Of a stretch of 32,856 nt of DNA, positions 1 to 9,683 are shown piece after piece. The translations under genes were made by a program, and so were the position numbers. Position 1 is the first letter of the stretch, and every line of letters starts with the position of its first letter. The DNA is taken from positions 260,248 through 293,103 of the forward strand of contig BFEA01000249.1 in the NCBI GenBank assembly GCA_003427395.1, given 5' to 3'. The notes beneath the pieces are model-generated. The model was given only the letters and a program-made list of their open reading frames with translations, ran no database searches and was not told where the DNA came from. The DNA is from Chara braunii (lineage: Eukaryota; Streptophyta; Charophyceae; Charales; Characeae).

Positions 1-1260
1 CCCCCCCCCCGCATTCTCCCTCTTCCAATTACCATTTTTCCGCTCCGCTCCGGCTCGCCTTGGCTCTTCGATCCGCAAGAAACGTTTGGAGTCCTTACTC
101 CTCGTGCGACACTAACCTCCCAGATCTCTTCCCGCCTTAGGCAGGTCTCCCGTCACTCTCTCCCTTTGTGCTTAGACTGATCTTGCTCGTCGGAGAGCCT
201 CGAGATACGCCTGCTCCCCGAATCCGTCTGCTAGAAGGTTATCAAGAAGCGAGGGGCGAGCTCGCCTTTTCTCAACCGTCTCCTTGGCTGGGTGACCAGC
301 CTCCTCCTTTCTCCTCGGACACTCCCCGATCCCCCTCGCCTCTTGGTCAGCCAATGGCCATCATGCCGTGCATCTCGTACCGTGAGGAGCCCGGCGCTCC
401 GGCTTCCCTGCTTCTTCACTAGCGTTCACCCCCACCTATCTCCCCCCTTTTCCGCAGGGATTTTCTTGTTGGGCAGTTGGAGTTACTTCCTGGCCAGACA
501 CATCGATTCCTCTGTTTTTCATCATCCTGCCGGCCCCTCCCCTCTTCATCTTTTTTTCTATCCCCCCCTTCGGTTCCCTCTTGGTCCCACCTGATTAATA
601 CAGTCCTGTCTCGCGAAGCATCTCCCCGCTTCCAATCTCAGTTGTGGCCGTGCAACTCTCCCTCTGTTTTTATTTTTCTCCCTTCCACTTTCGGGCCCAC
701 CTCTCTTTTCGAGCCGGCCACCTCTTCTTAGTCTCTGCAGTGGCTGTCTTTCAACCGAAACCGAGCATGGATCAAAAAATCACGATTTGTGTGGCATTGG
801 ACCGATCACCCGCTACCGGCGATTCGCTCGCTCGAAACCCCGTCGACGGCGCCCCTTCCGACGCGCGCGTACCTGCTTTCTCCAAGGCTATCCGGTGATC
901 GAGCGCTTTCTAAGGACACCTTCACGTTTTCATCGTAGCACATCGGTAGGCCATACTGGGAATACGAGCAACCTCAGACCCCCATACTGCGCGTTTCCCA
1001 GTGGCTCGGCTTCTCGTTGACCGCCCTGTCCTGGTATTTAAAAAAAGCTCCAGACACTCTGACTTCCGCAGTCCATGCGGCACCGCTTTTGCTTTGCGCC
1101 GACGGGCCCCATCGAGCTTTCAACAACATCATTATAAGGAGAAAAAAACCGTGTCCCCCAAACATCCTTCAATCATCATGCAATCAATCAAAAAAAACAC
1201 ACGAAACCAATCAAAAGAGGAAATAAACACCCATTTGCATTTCTAAAGAGATCTTTCGGT
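1..1260 (-). repeat. Left LTR (3' LTR of the minus-strand element), partial
   Basis: From base 29 to about 1260 this matches 17248-18485 at roughly 95 percent by eye, with scattered substitutions and a few one-base indels. Similarity stops sharply just after AAAGAGATCTTTCGG. Weak similarity runs a few bases more, and a minus-strand TG end could lie at 1271, but a clean terminal TG/CA is not certain. No clear polypurine tract is seen next to it; a short G-rich minus-strand stretch near 1272-1290 is the only candidate. A TATTTAAA box near 1036 is conserved in both copies. Open frames here are chance products of a T/C-rich LTR. Confidence 0.85.
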
Positions 1261-1535
1261 TGATAGCGACAACCAGCCCACACCCCAATTTTCGCCGTCC
1301 CCGGCAAGCCTCCCTATTTAACCTTTCCCCACACCCGTATTTTCTCATCCCCACAGTCTGCATTACCCTTCCCCTATTGCGTGATCCTTTGGTTACTAAC
1401 CGCCTTGCCTCATTGTGGTACCGTCCCTTCAGTCTTCCACCCTTGGCACTATGATACGCGTTTTTCTTAACCATGGAACTACTATACATGTTTTCTCTGA
1501 CTATGGTACAACACCTCCCTTTTCCTCAAGGAATT

Positions 1536-2207
1536 CTATATCCATCCCCGTCTCCTCATCCTTCTCTCTTGCCTCTCCCTCTTTCGTTTTCTCTCTTCTC
1601 TCTCGCGTTTGATTCTCAAGGCTTTCCTTGAGGCGCTCCTTCTCTCTCTCAACCTACGCTTCCCTGATCGGTCGGTATCACCGTCATCCTCCCTTGGCCT
1701 TTTCTTTCTTCTAGGGTTTTTTGGCGGCGGAGGTTTTCGAACCTTATACCCCCTCGTTCGCGGCCGAGAAGAGGCTCCTTGTTTCGAAGTTTCTCCTATC
1801 TCAGGGGTAATGGTTACTTCCACGTCGACTGCTTCCTTGCCCTTCCTTTTTGTTTCCTCCCTAAGGGTCTCTCGCCATCGAAAGAGTTTGAGATGAGCCC
1901 CTGCGACAGGGGCCCGTAATCTAGTCCCATCTAACTCTGTGAGTAGGTAGGCTCCCCCATCCCACCTCTTTAGGACTCGGTACAACCCCATCCATCGGTT
2001 TGCCAGTTTTCTGCTCCAAGTCTTTTATAGCGAAGAGTCGTACATTAGGACTAGGTCACTGGTCCCCATTGGCTTTTGCCGGAACCGCAGATTTTTGTCC
2101 CACCTTTCTTTCCCTTTTACCCTTTCCTTCTCGATGTTTTTCCCTGCCTCAGCAAGCACGGCGTCCAAATTTTCGGCTATTTGTTGGATCCTCGCCTCCA
2201 ACAGTTC
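1536..2207 (-). pseudogene. pol: Integrase C-terminal region with basic tail
   Basis: The minus-strand frame beginning ELLEARIQQIAENL runs through KGKERWDKN, GTSDLVLMYDSSL, WSRKLANRWMGLYRVLKR and LDGTRLRAPVAGAHLKLF. This is the C-terminal domain seen after the catalytic core of many Ty3/gypsy integrases. A TAA at 2027-2025 interrupts it (SSL-stop-KTW). After the fold it continues for about 100 residues as a strongly basic Arg/Lys/Glu tail, which may be nucleic-acid binding or low-complexity drift. No chromodomain was recognised. The upstream boundary is a deletion junction, because nothing of the DDE core precedes it. Confidence 0.8.
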
Positions 2208-2941
2208 GCAGTGGGGAGTAATGGCACCAGAGGTTCCTTATACCGAACCGTCGCCCTCTTTTGACAAGCCTCACAGGTCGAGCAGTACTTCTCAACCTCT
2301 TTGTATTGCCCATCCCACCAATAGAGCCTATGGACTTTATCGAAAGTCCCTTTTACCCCTCTATGCCCTCCGACGACCCCATCATGAAGCTCTTCTATGA
2401 CCGCTCTCCTTTCCTCTGGATCACAAAGCACCCTCATAGGAATCTCAAACTTGGTAGGTCTCTTAAAGAGGTGCCCTCCTCGTAGGCAATACCCGAGCGC
2501 TTCCCTTTTAATCGACTCGGTGCCTCCCTCTCTGCCGGCTAGGTAAAGTCCCATGTCGCGGGACTTTCCGTCGTAAAGGTTAGCGAGGAACGCCCCCGGG
2601 TTTCTTTCTTCCTCTCGGATGGTCAGCCCCACTCGCGCCCGGTTAGCGGTCACTTGGATGATCTCTTCCTTGGTCATTGCTGCCCTCGCATCCTCCAACT
2701 TTTGGTAATCCTCCTCTCGGATGGGGAGTCCGGACAGCCCATCGGCGACCTGATTTTTGGCCCCAGAGATGCGCTCTACCCTATAGTCGTAGAGCCTAAT
2801 ATGTATCATCCACCTGGCGATAGTTAGGTCGGTCAGAGAGAAATTCTTTTGAAGGACAGCCGCTACCGCGGTCGGGTCTACTCTAAGGAGGAAACGACGC
2901 CCGTAGATGTGGTGACGGAACGTCTTTAAGCAGTGCAACAC
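2177..2941 (-). pseudogene. pol: End of RNase H plus integrase HHCC zinc domain
   Basis: The first part continues RNase H (FRHHIYGRRFLLRVD, ISGAKNQVADGLSGLP), the usual Ty3 sequence at the RNase H/integrase boundary. Near 2389-2255 is a zinc-binding HHCC motif: LHDGVVGGH followed about 26 residues later by CSTC. It ends at LVPLLPT near 2210, then shifts frame into integrase C-terminal sequence. The roughly 500-600 bases expected for the catalytic core are missing. The first codons duplicate the end of the preceding fragment because of a 43-bp tandem repeat. Confidence 0.85.
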
Positions 2942-3287
2942 GCCCGTAGATGTAGTGACGGAACATCTTTAAGCAGTGCAACACCCCTAATACTTCATTC
3001 TTAAATTGGCTATAGTTTCTCTCGGCGGGATTCAAGGCCCGACTCTCAAAACGAAGAGGCCTCTCTTTCCCGTTTTGATCCTTTTGCGACAGAAGTCCTC
3101 CTACGGAACAAGGTCCAGCGTCCGTAAAAACTATGAACGGGCGATTCTCCTCACCCTCGAAGAACGGAACTCCTAGGACCCGCCCACCTTCACGGAACTT
3201 GGACCTCCATGACCGCGGCCTGCTCGTCTCCCCAGCTTCACCCTTCCGTTTTTCTAAGCATCCGTCTAAGGGGCTCCGCTTTCTCAC
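2883..3287 (-). pseudogene. pol: RNase H fragment of pol
   Basis: This frame has RPFIVFTDAGPCSVGGLLSQ, then RALNPAERNYSQFKNEVLGV and LHCLKMFRHYIYGR. This is the Ty3-type RNase H, with the first acidic catalytic residue in FTDAG. The N-terminal residues are out of frame: the connecting sequence VRQFLGVVGYWRIFIKAYSE, normal at the RT/RNase H junction, lies in another frame upstream (about 3340-3285) after an in-frame TAA near 3344. The 43-bp duplication at 2898-2983 shifts the frame and ends the fragment. Confidence 0.8.
2898..2983. repeat. 43-bp tandem duplication inside RNase H
   Basis: Bases 2898-2940 and 2941-2983 are two adjacent copies of one 43-base unit, differing at two positions. Forty-three is not a multiple of three, so the duplication itself breaks the RNase H frame. 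Confidence 0.9.
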
Positions 3288-3356
3288 TGTAAGCCTTTAT
3301 GAAGATCCTCCAGTAGCCCACCACCCCTAGAAATTGCCTAACTTATGTTACCGATT

Positions 3357-4164
3357 TTAGCGGCGACGGCAGGTCATTAATTTTTCCAATTTCCCAGGAT
3401 CGGGCCTCCGCCCATCCTTGTCGCAAATAAAAACCAATATTTTGATTGACGACACGCCCCAGCGACTCCGAGTCTTAGTCCTACTCACCGTAAGGTTGGC
3501 GTCGTCTAATTTTACAAGGACGTCCCTGACATCCCTCATGTGGTCCACTACGAACTTTCTTACCCCGGGGAAGACCTCCGTCTCTTCCCGTTCGACTGGC
3601 CCCTTTATCAGGAAGTCATCTGGGAGGACCGCCAGCTTCTCCGGTATGAACTCCTTGAGGACCGCAATCATGGCCCTTTGGAACACTGCCACGTCGTTCG
3701 TCCACCCCATCGGTACCACGATCATCTGGACCAGCCCTAGAGGCGTATGCATGGCGGTCATGTGCCTATCTCGGTAGTCCAAGGGAATCTCATCATACCC
3801 CGAGAAGAGATCGTAAATCGAATAGATTGAGTGACCCGCTGATCCTTCCGCGAGTAGATCCGCTTCAGGTATGGACCCCATGTCTCTTATGGTGACTGCG
3901 TTGGTTCTTTGGAGATTTTGGATCCACCTCAACTTGTTGCTACCTCCCTTCCTCAGAAAGAACCATTTGTTGGCACTCTCACAAGGTTCTGCCACAAACG
4001 TTCTTATCTTTTATTTGATAAAGGACACTATTTCCTCCTTCTCCTTTTGAGCGTACTTCCATTGAGGTCTATCTTTCCAGGGCACATGCGTATGGATCCG
4101 GGCAGGCTTAGCGTACCTTGGGTCGATTCTCCCCCTTTCCAAGTCATCGAAGGCAATGGCCTTA
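3357..4164 (-). pseudogene. pol: Reverse transcriptase fragment of pol
   Basis: Minus-strand RT of the Ty3/gypsy type. The N-terminal part reads KAIAFDDLERGRIDPRYAKP and WKYAQKEKEEIVSFIK, then a TAA at 4013-4011, then KIRTFVAEPCESANKWFFL. Further on are LRWIQNLQRTNAVTIRD, YDLFSGYDEIPLD (catalytic Asp), VPMGWTNDVAVFQ and VLPDDFLIKG near 3630-3605, the counterpart of the YxDD box. The aspartates remain but the tyrosine position is Leu. The frame is lost at the 3' end near 3357. Confidence 0.9.
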
Positions 4165-4651
4165 TCGCAGCCCCTTAAGGGTCATTGCTACGAACTCCTT
4201 CTCTTTCTCCATGAGGTTTTCATCCCCTATATCGACCGTAATTCTTTGTCTCTCGGTCTTCTTCCTTTTTCGGATGATATCGGCGATCTCCTCCTCCGAT
4301 ATCGAAGTTTCCCCCGTTCTATCCCGGCTGACCGTGGCGGGTTTCACTTTTTCCGCCACGGTTTTATGCTTCTTGATTCCACCGGTTAGGGGGATTCCTC
4401 CAAAAAAAGACAGTCTCGCACATCCACCGAACTCCTAATCCTCGTCCTCCTTCTCGTACCCTATCCCGTTGATCACAACCCTGCCCCCGACATCCTCGAC
4501 CTCTAATCGGTCCCCCGGGGGTTCCGTATCCGAAAGGAGTGCTTCTTCTAGACGGACTTGGCATACCCTCGACTGGGCCCCCTTCCGTCTAGGAATGTTG
4601 GTCCGGTTCCGCTCATCTTGCGCGTCCACGGTCTTTAGGACCACCCGGATT
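4165..4651 (-). pseudogene. pol: Protease-to-RT linker of pol, broken
   Basis: This continues pol after a frameshift near 4652: IRVVLKTVDAQDERNRTNI, then QVRLEEALLSDTEPP. A TAG near 4437-4435 interrupts it, and the same frame resumes through a charged helical stretch (EEEIADIIRKRKKTERQ). Another frameshift near 4165 leads into the RT N-terminus. No enzymatic motif is visible; assignment rests on position and frame continuity. Confidence 0.6.
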
Positions 4652-5440
4652 TCATCCGGACTTTGGATTGAGAGGGGTAGCGTGAACCGCGCTCGGCCAG
4701 GTTCTACCGAGGATCAACTCGGAGGAACACTCTTTTACCGAAAATATTGGGACCGAGGCCTCGACGCCCGCGACCTCGATCACGGGGTTGTGACACACCC
4801 CCTCCGCCGGTTGTAGCTTATTATCCGCTACGACCATTGACATCGATACCCCCCAATCTATTTCCAATCCTAACTCCCAAGCAATGGAGTATCTACATAC
4901 CGTGGATTCGGACCCATTGTCCACCAGAGCCCTCATCTTCTTCCCACTCACCACCGCTTGGAGCTGGCCGCTCCTTAATACATAGAAATTTTTGGCCTCC
5001 TCTCCCGATAAGAAGTTTACCGGCAGCTCCTCCATGGTGATCCGGGAGGACTGCACTTCTTCCTTGGTTGGACCATCCCCCGGTACCGTGGGTCCTCCGG
5101 CGAGCGGGACTCTCACTTTCTTCGTGATGCTTAGGAGTTCTTCCCTAGCGTTTTTGCTGGTCGCTAAATATTCCAGGAGTGTGCACTGCATAGGCTGCAT
5201 CAGGGTCCTCCGTAGGGGAGCTACCGTGTCTATCTCGTCTAAGGTGCATTTCATTTCGAACTTTTTCGCTCCCCTCTTCCTAGGCGATTTGGGTGAAGTG
5301 GGTTCCTCCTTCCTTTCCTCCGCACCTTTGGCATCGGCCATCGGTTGGTCGTCGTCGCTGCTCCTTCTTCCTCCATCTTCCGCCACCCTCTCTTTGCCTT
5401 TAGACGTCTCGGCCCCAACCTGGGTTCTACCCTTAGGCAA
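4652..5440 (-). pseudogene. pol: Aspartic protease region of pol
   Basis: An open frame of 262 codons. The first ~60 residues are charged linker; residues ~62-145 are an unassigned segment (CTLDEIDTVAPLRR); residues ~150-255 form the retropepsin-like domain. The active site is MRALVDNGSESTVC (Asp174), where Ty3 families normally have D[ST]G or DxGSE, and the C-terminal strand is SELILGRTWPSAVHA. It overlaps the preceding gag frame by about 190 bases in a different frame; whether that was a programmed shift or later decay cannot be told from one copy. Confidence 0.8.
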
Positions 5441-5829
5441 GGCCCCTCCTCTTCAGGCTGGGTCTCAACGAACTTGATGTTGGACACCTGGGGTTCCCTA
5501 ATGGACACGCCTCCTGATGATTCTGTCATTTGGACATGGGATGAGTTGGAGGTACCCCCAGTCTCACGCTTCTTCCCCAACCTCTCCTCTTGGAGGGCTA
5601 TCCTCTTGTCCACATTCACCTTCATTGAGGGATAGAAGGAGACTGCATCCCCATCATCCCCCCAAACTACCCACTTATTCTCGTTTAATTTCACCACCCC
5701 TAACCTCAAGGCTTCCGTAAGGTAAGGGCACTCTCGTTTGATATGACCCTCCTCATTACAGTAGACACACCCGCTTCGAGGTTGCGGGTTGTTAGGGCGG
5801 GGCGCGACTTGAGGTGGCGCTCCCATCAC
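5251..5829 (-). pseudogene. gag: Gag nucleocapsid fragment with CCHC zinc knuckle
   Basis: A classical retroviral-type zinc knuckle, CVYCNEEGHIKRECPY (C-x2-C-x4-H-x4-C), lies at 5769-5728. It is followed by LTEALRLGVVKLNENKWVVW and a serine/threonine-rich linker. The final part runs in the wrong frame over the start of the protease segment. Upstream, gag capsid is in another frame: a TGA at 5941-5939 and a frameshift near 5870 separate the two. Confidence 0.85.
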
Positions 5830-5938
5830 CGCGGGACTTCCCGGGAGGCGGTGGCATTCTGGCCTAACTTACCTCCGGTCGAGCACCCATGCTCCTTGGT
5901 TGGGGAGGGTCTCCCCATCTTCCATCCCTTGCATCCTT

Positions 5939-6740
5939 TCACCGGGAATTTCCCCACTCCGAGGCCCGATCACCCCCGGCCTCTTGATCGGCCCTCCAGC
6001 TCACTTGATTGTCGGGCTCGTTCCGCCAACCCGGGGGTCCTCCTCCCCAGCGTTGGGCGGGAGGCCCCGGAGGCTGCCTCTCGCTACTACGAGGTCCGTC
6101 GCTCTTTTGGGAGTGCATACTCCGGAGTGCCATGTCTAGACTCTCCTTCATATATTCCCTTACGTCCACACCTCCCCCGGTGAAGACCACTTCGGCGACC
6201 CTTTCAAAATTAGCGGAATCCCTAGGGGCCTTCTTGAGGACTTCCCTCCTATTTTCTTCAGGCAGGTGCAACATGAACATCACGCACCGGTCGACTTCCG
6301 GAAGCATCCCCCTATCCACCAAGGCATGGGACAAGCGTTTGAACCGTCGGGTAAAAGCCACCAGGCTCTCTTGCTCTCCTCTCGTCACCCGACGCAGCCC
6401 CTCTATCGTGGGGATCATATCGTCACACGCAAAGATCCTAAGCAGGCTGCTTTTGAACGTCTTCCACCTTCCATCAGACGGGTACACGGCCCATATGGCC
6501 TGGTCCAGTTTCGGGTCCGAATGTTGAATGAAGTGGTCAATCCACTCTTTCTCCGAAAACTTCTTACGGTAGGCATAACTCTCTCATTTCTCCACGAATC
6601 CGGTCACATCCCTTCTGTTAAAGTAGAGCGACTCTAGCCCCATGTTTACATCGTAGTAAGGGACTCTGCGATCGTCATATCGACGGAAGTAAGGTCCGTC
6701 TATCGGCCCGTCTAGCGCTGGATCGTAAGGTTTGTACCAG
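5939..6740 (-). pseudogene. gag: Gag capsid-like region
   Basis: The sequence YFRRYDDRRVPYYDVNMGLE, YFNRRDVTGFVEK, FSEKEWIDHFIQHSD, RWKTFKSSLLRIFACDD, VAFTRRFKRLSHAL and CVMFMLHLPEENRREVLKK matches the helical pattern of retrotransposon Gag capsids (retrotrans_gag type). A TGA at 6586-6584 stands where a Trp would fit (VEK-stop-ESYAY). The C-terminal part is rich in Gly, Pro and Arg. The longest uninterrupted stretch starts at 6487. Confidence 0.8.
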
Positions 6741-6865
6741 GACGGGTCCAAATCCTCCATCCGGGGTCGATATCTCGGAGGTCCCCACGGTTCCTCCTCC
6801 CTGCGACCCCCATAACCTGGTCCCTCGCGTTCCTAGTGCATGGACTCCGGGGCCCTGGCCCCTCT

Positions 6866-7393
6866 CTAGATATCTCCGGGTCCTCCCATATTCCTTCCTG
6901 ACGCTTCCTCTCGTACCCAAGCGGGGCCGACCTCCCTGCTTGCCCATCTTCGCGGTCCTCCCCCAATTTCGGTTGGTCGTCCGTCCCCAAGTTCCCTCCT
7001 CCTCGGGCCACCTTCGTTGCTCCTCCTTGGCGCCCAGCACCCAGCCCTATCATGAGGACACTCTTGCCCCTCGCCAATTCTCTCTTTCACGTGGTCCGCC
7101 GATCGGGTTTCGATGGGGAAGCCCCTTGTGGCTTCGGCCACCCTTTCTCTCACAGGGACACGTGGTTCCATCTCCCGGTGCAAACGCTCATCCGAGCTTG
7201 CGCGTGGTTCTGTAGCTTTCTCCCCGATGGATTCTTCCTGGCTTCTTAGGGCCCTTCCCATAGCCTCAAACCCTTCGGTCACTCCTTCGGCCGTCTTGCT
7301 CAACCTCGCCCCTAATTCAGCGTCTTCCTCGGCCCGTCCCATAGCGGTGGTCTTGGGAGATAGGGCTACCCCGTGCTCCACCACACTTTCCAT
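6866..7393 (-). pseudogene. gag: Probable Gag N-terminal coiled-coil region
   Basis: The preferred start is the ATG at 7393 (MESVVEHG), only 10 bases after the stop of the last upstream ORF; the frame is open further upstream but overlaps that ORF. Residues ~15-110 are charged and likely coiled coil (AELGARLSKTAEGVTEGFEA). It then passes into Gly/Arg-rich sequence, and the reading frame appears to shift into the neighbouring frame (to about 6712) before the capsid. Gag assignment is by position and composition, not by a motif. Confidence 0.5.
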
Positions 7394-7403
7394 GCACCAG
7401 TTC

Positions 7404-8261
7404 TCAGTCGCTCTCCTCGCTAGCGTCACTCCCTTGGCTGGTCGTACCGCTACTCTCCTCCGAGCCTCTTCCTTCCTTACTCGATCCTTGTGTCTCACTA
7501 TCCCCTTCGGACTCCTCGCTAGTCACCGTCCACCAAGAGTCTCGCAGTTTCTTCTCCTCGCTCGCGGCCAGCGCAAGATTGGCAATCTCCAGGTCCGAGA
7601 TGCCCCTAATCCCTTCTTGCGCACACTGCCTAATCAGGTCTCTATCCACCTCGCCGGCTTGACCGGAGAACAGGGTTTTGATGAAATCGCCTACCAAAGC
7701 CCACCACTCAAAGTCCGTGAGCTCTAGGGATTCCCAACACAGGGTGAACAGTTCGTGCCCCTTTTCTTCCCCCAGGGGGAATTTCTCAATCACCGGTCCT
7801 CTAATTTGGACTCTCCTCACCGCTGCGTCATCGGGGTAGAGCAATCGGTAGATCCAAGCAGGGATCTCCCAGGTCCGGCCGTGGGCTGCCCGCGGGATTT
7901 CTAACCGCCCTCGGTATTCAATTCTCTCTATCTCTCGCCTTCCGGCCTCTCCCCCTCTCAACCTCCTCAGTTGGTCTCGAGTTCTCTCTGCGATACTAAG
8001 GGGTTCCTTCCCTTCTGCCAACTCCGTGGCAAAGAACTGCCTGTCATCTCGAGATAAGAAGATCTCCGCTCTCCGCATGTGGGTACCTTCTCTCGAAACC
8101 CTCGAAAAACGGACTAGCGTTTCTCAGCCATATATTTCGAAGAACTCCGTAGTGACCTCCCCTTCTTCCTCAATTCTAGGGAGGGTCACTCCATACCTAG
8201 ATCCCGTCTTCCAGGCCCGTTCCAAGGTTCCAATAGGGTCTCCCCTATCGTACCTAATCAT
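7404..8261 (-). pseudogene. Array ORF J: family protein with acidic Ser-rich tail
   Basis: The start at 8261 (MIRYDRGDPIG) gives about 285 codons interrupted only by TGA at 8126-8124 (EIYG-stop-ETLV). The shared strand motif is AEIFLSRDD. The middle, IEYRGRLEIPRAA and YRLLYPDDAAVRRV, aligns with array ORF G (VTYAGWEEIP, ERIYPSEAVRKTV). After residue ~240 comes a tail dominated by Ser, Glu, Gly and Asp, ending SDASEESD. The tail is unique in the array and lies directly before gag. No known domain was recognised. Confidence 0.6.
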
Positions 8262-8269
8262 TGGCCGGC

Positions 8270-8747
8270 TCACCTCACCTGAGCCAACTTCTCCGCTGCC
8301 TCTAAGAGCGAGTCTTCACACCTCCCTCGAGCGCCCTCGCCCTGTTCGAGAATCGTTCGATGCAATGCCTGCTCGTACTCACTCGACCTGTCCCAGAAGC
8401 GCGCCTCTACTAGGTGCACCCTGGCCCTGAGTGGGTTTCCAAATCACCCAGAGTCCCCCTCAAACCTTCTCTCGACCTCTGACAGGGGTTCCCTCCACGT
8501 TCTAGAGAATCGTACCCCTCTCGCCCCCCCTAATAGTGATTGAAAACCTCGCCAAGGCAGTCCAGGACCTCCTTTTCCACAAGGTCAGTCGCCGGACCTC
8601 GACGAGGAAGCTCTTCTCGGCTCTAACCACTTGGTCCTCTCCAAGACTCGGCCCAAGATCCGCTCCTCCCAATATCTCGACCTCGAGGCCGTCGTCCCTT
8701 GTCTCTAACTCCCAATTTATCGAGCTTGAGGTGTAGGTGGCTCTCAT
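8270..8747 (-). pseudogene. Array ORF I: decayed family member
   Basis: The ATG at 8747 overlaps the stop of ORF H as ATGA. The first 81 codons (to 8502) contain SFLVEVRRLTLWK and LARFSITI, which match the VRARRLTWKEG segment of ORF F. The remainder continues in another frame (REPLSEVERRFEGDSG, a stop, then LRARVHLVEARFWDRSSEYE) to a TGA at 8272-8270, eight bases before ORF J. Homology to the array family is probable but weaker than for D-G and J. Confidence 0.45.
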
Positions 8748-8944
8748 GCCTCTCCTCTCCCGGAGAGTAGCTCCTCTTTTAAGTCATCTAGTACTTTTAT
8801 CGTGGTATCCTCGAACAACTTGATTCTTCGTAAGGCTCCCGGCCTCGACCTCCTTTCCTCTTCCCAACAAAGGGCCAATATTCGGAATAACTCAGCCCTA
8901 ACCCTTTCTAAACCCACTAGTTCACGGATGTCGGGTTCACTCAT
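8744..8944 (-). CDS. Array ORF H: small charged helical protein, unknown
   Basis: An uninterrupted 66-codon frame from the ATG at 8944, which lies inside the last codons of ORF G (8-nt overlap), to a TGA that overlaps the ATG of ORF I (ATGA). Composition is rich in Glu, Arg and Leu (VGLERVRAELFRILALCWEE), suggesting two or three helices. It does not contain the strand motif of its neighbours, so it may be a helical accessory piece or a detached part of ORF I. It is one of the few undamaged frames in the array. Function is unknown. Confidence 0.45.
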   Translation of the reverse strand: MSEPDIRELVGLERVRAELFRILALCWEEERRSRPGALRRIKLFEDTTIKVLDDLKEELLSGRGEA

Positions 8945-9683
8945 GCCTCAAATTCCTCTGTCGGCACGCTATAACTATCCGTATGAGATCCGACGGGTCT
9001 AACCCTTCTAACCCTGCCTTACAGATTTTGCCCAGGTATCTCCAGGTGATGGTCGAGACCCTTATGTGTTGGGCCCAGCCCTCAAAGGCGTAGCCCAGTC
9101 CCTCTAGTGAGGACCAATTATCCTCGTACGGACTCTTAAGGCACCAGGTCAATAGGGAATGCAGGTCCGACCTTGTGAACCGAAATTGGCTCAGGACCAC
9201 GATCCTACGCCCCACCGTCTTCCGGACCGCTTCCGAGGGATAAATCCGCTCAAGAATTAATCGAGGGACTCCGACGGGGTCACTGTCAAAAAACATGGGT
9301 ATCTCTTCCCAACCTGCATAGGTTACTCGGCAGACCCTAGGGCACTCCTCCCGAGGACTCGCTTCTTCCACAAGCTTTTCTAAACGCTCTTGAATCGCCG
9401 GTGCGTCTATAAGCGGGTCCTCCCTTAATTTCAAATTGCGGACCACCTCCAGAAATTCTTCCTTAGAAAGGAACATCGTGGCCTCTCCGGCCACCAACCC
9501 TTCCTCGCTACTCACCCTTGCCCGCACAAATGCTTTCCCTCGGTAAATCTCTGCCACCTCCTTCCGAATGACCCTTGTCGGATCTCTTCGACTATCGTTG
9601 GGCAATGAGATTTGGACAACTTCCCCTTCCTCATTCACAGGCTCTATCGAGGCCCAAAGAGCCCCGGGAACCCCCCTTATCAT
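8937..9683 (-). CDS. Array ORF G: 248-residue member of an unknown family
   Basis: An uninterrupted frame from ATG 9683 to TGA 8937. The start overlaps the stop of ORF F as ATGA; the end overlaps the start of ORF H by 8 nt. Residues ~50-57 (AFVRARV) and ~66-78 (GEATMFLSKEEFL) are the core shared with ORFs D, E, F and J. Residues ~120-165 (CRVTYAGWEEIP, RLILERIYPSEAVRKTV) pair best with ORF J. The C-terminal ~80 residues look helical (LHSLLTWCLKSP). There is no signal peptide, membrane segment or known catalytic motif. It could be a Gag-like or nucleic-acid-binding accessory protein, but the sequence does not prove either. Confidence 0.6.
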   Translation of the reverse strand: MIRGVPGALWASIEPVNEEGEVVQISLPNDSRRDPTRVIRKEVAEIYRGKAFVRARVSSEEGLVAGEATMFLSKEEFLEVVRNLKLREDPLIDAPAIQERLEKLVEEASPREECPRVCRVTYAGWEEIPMFFDSDPVGVPRLILERIYPSEAVRKTVGRRIVVLSQFRFTRSDLHSLLTWCLKSPYEDNWSSLEGLGYAFEGWAQHIRVSTITWRYLGKICKAGLEGLDPSDLIRIVIACRQRNLRHE

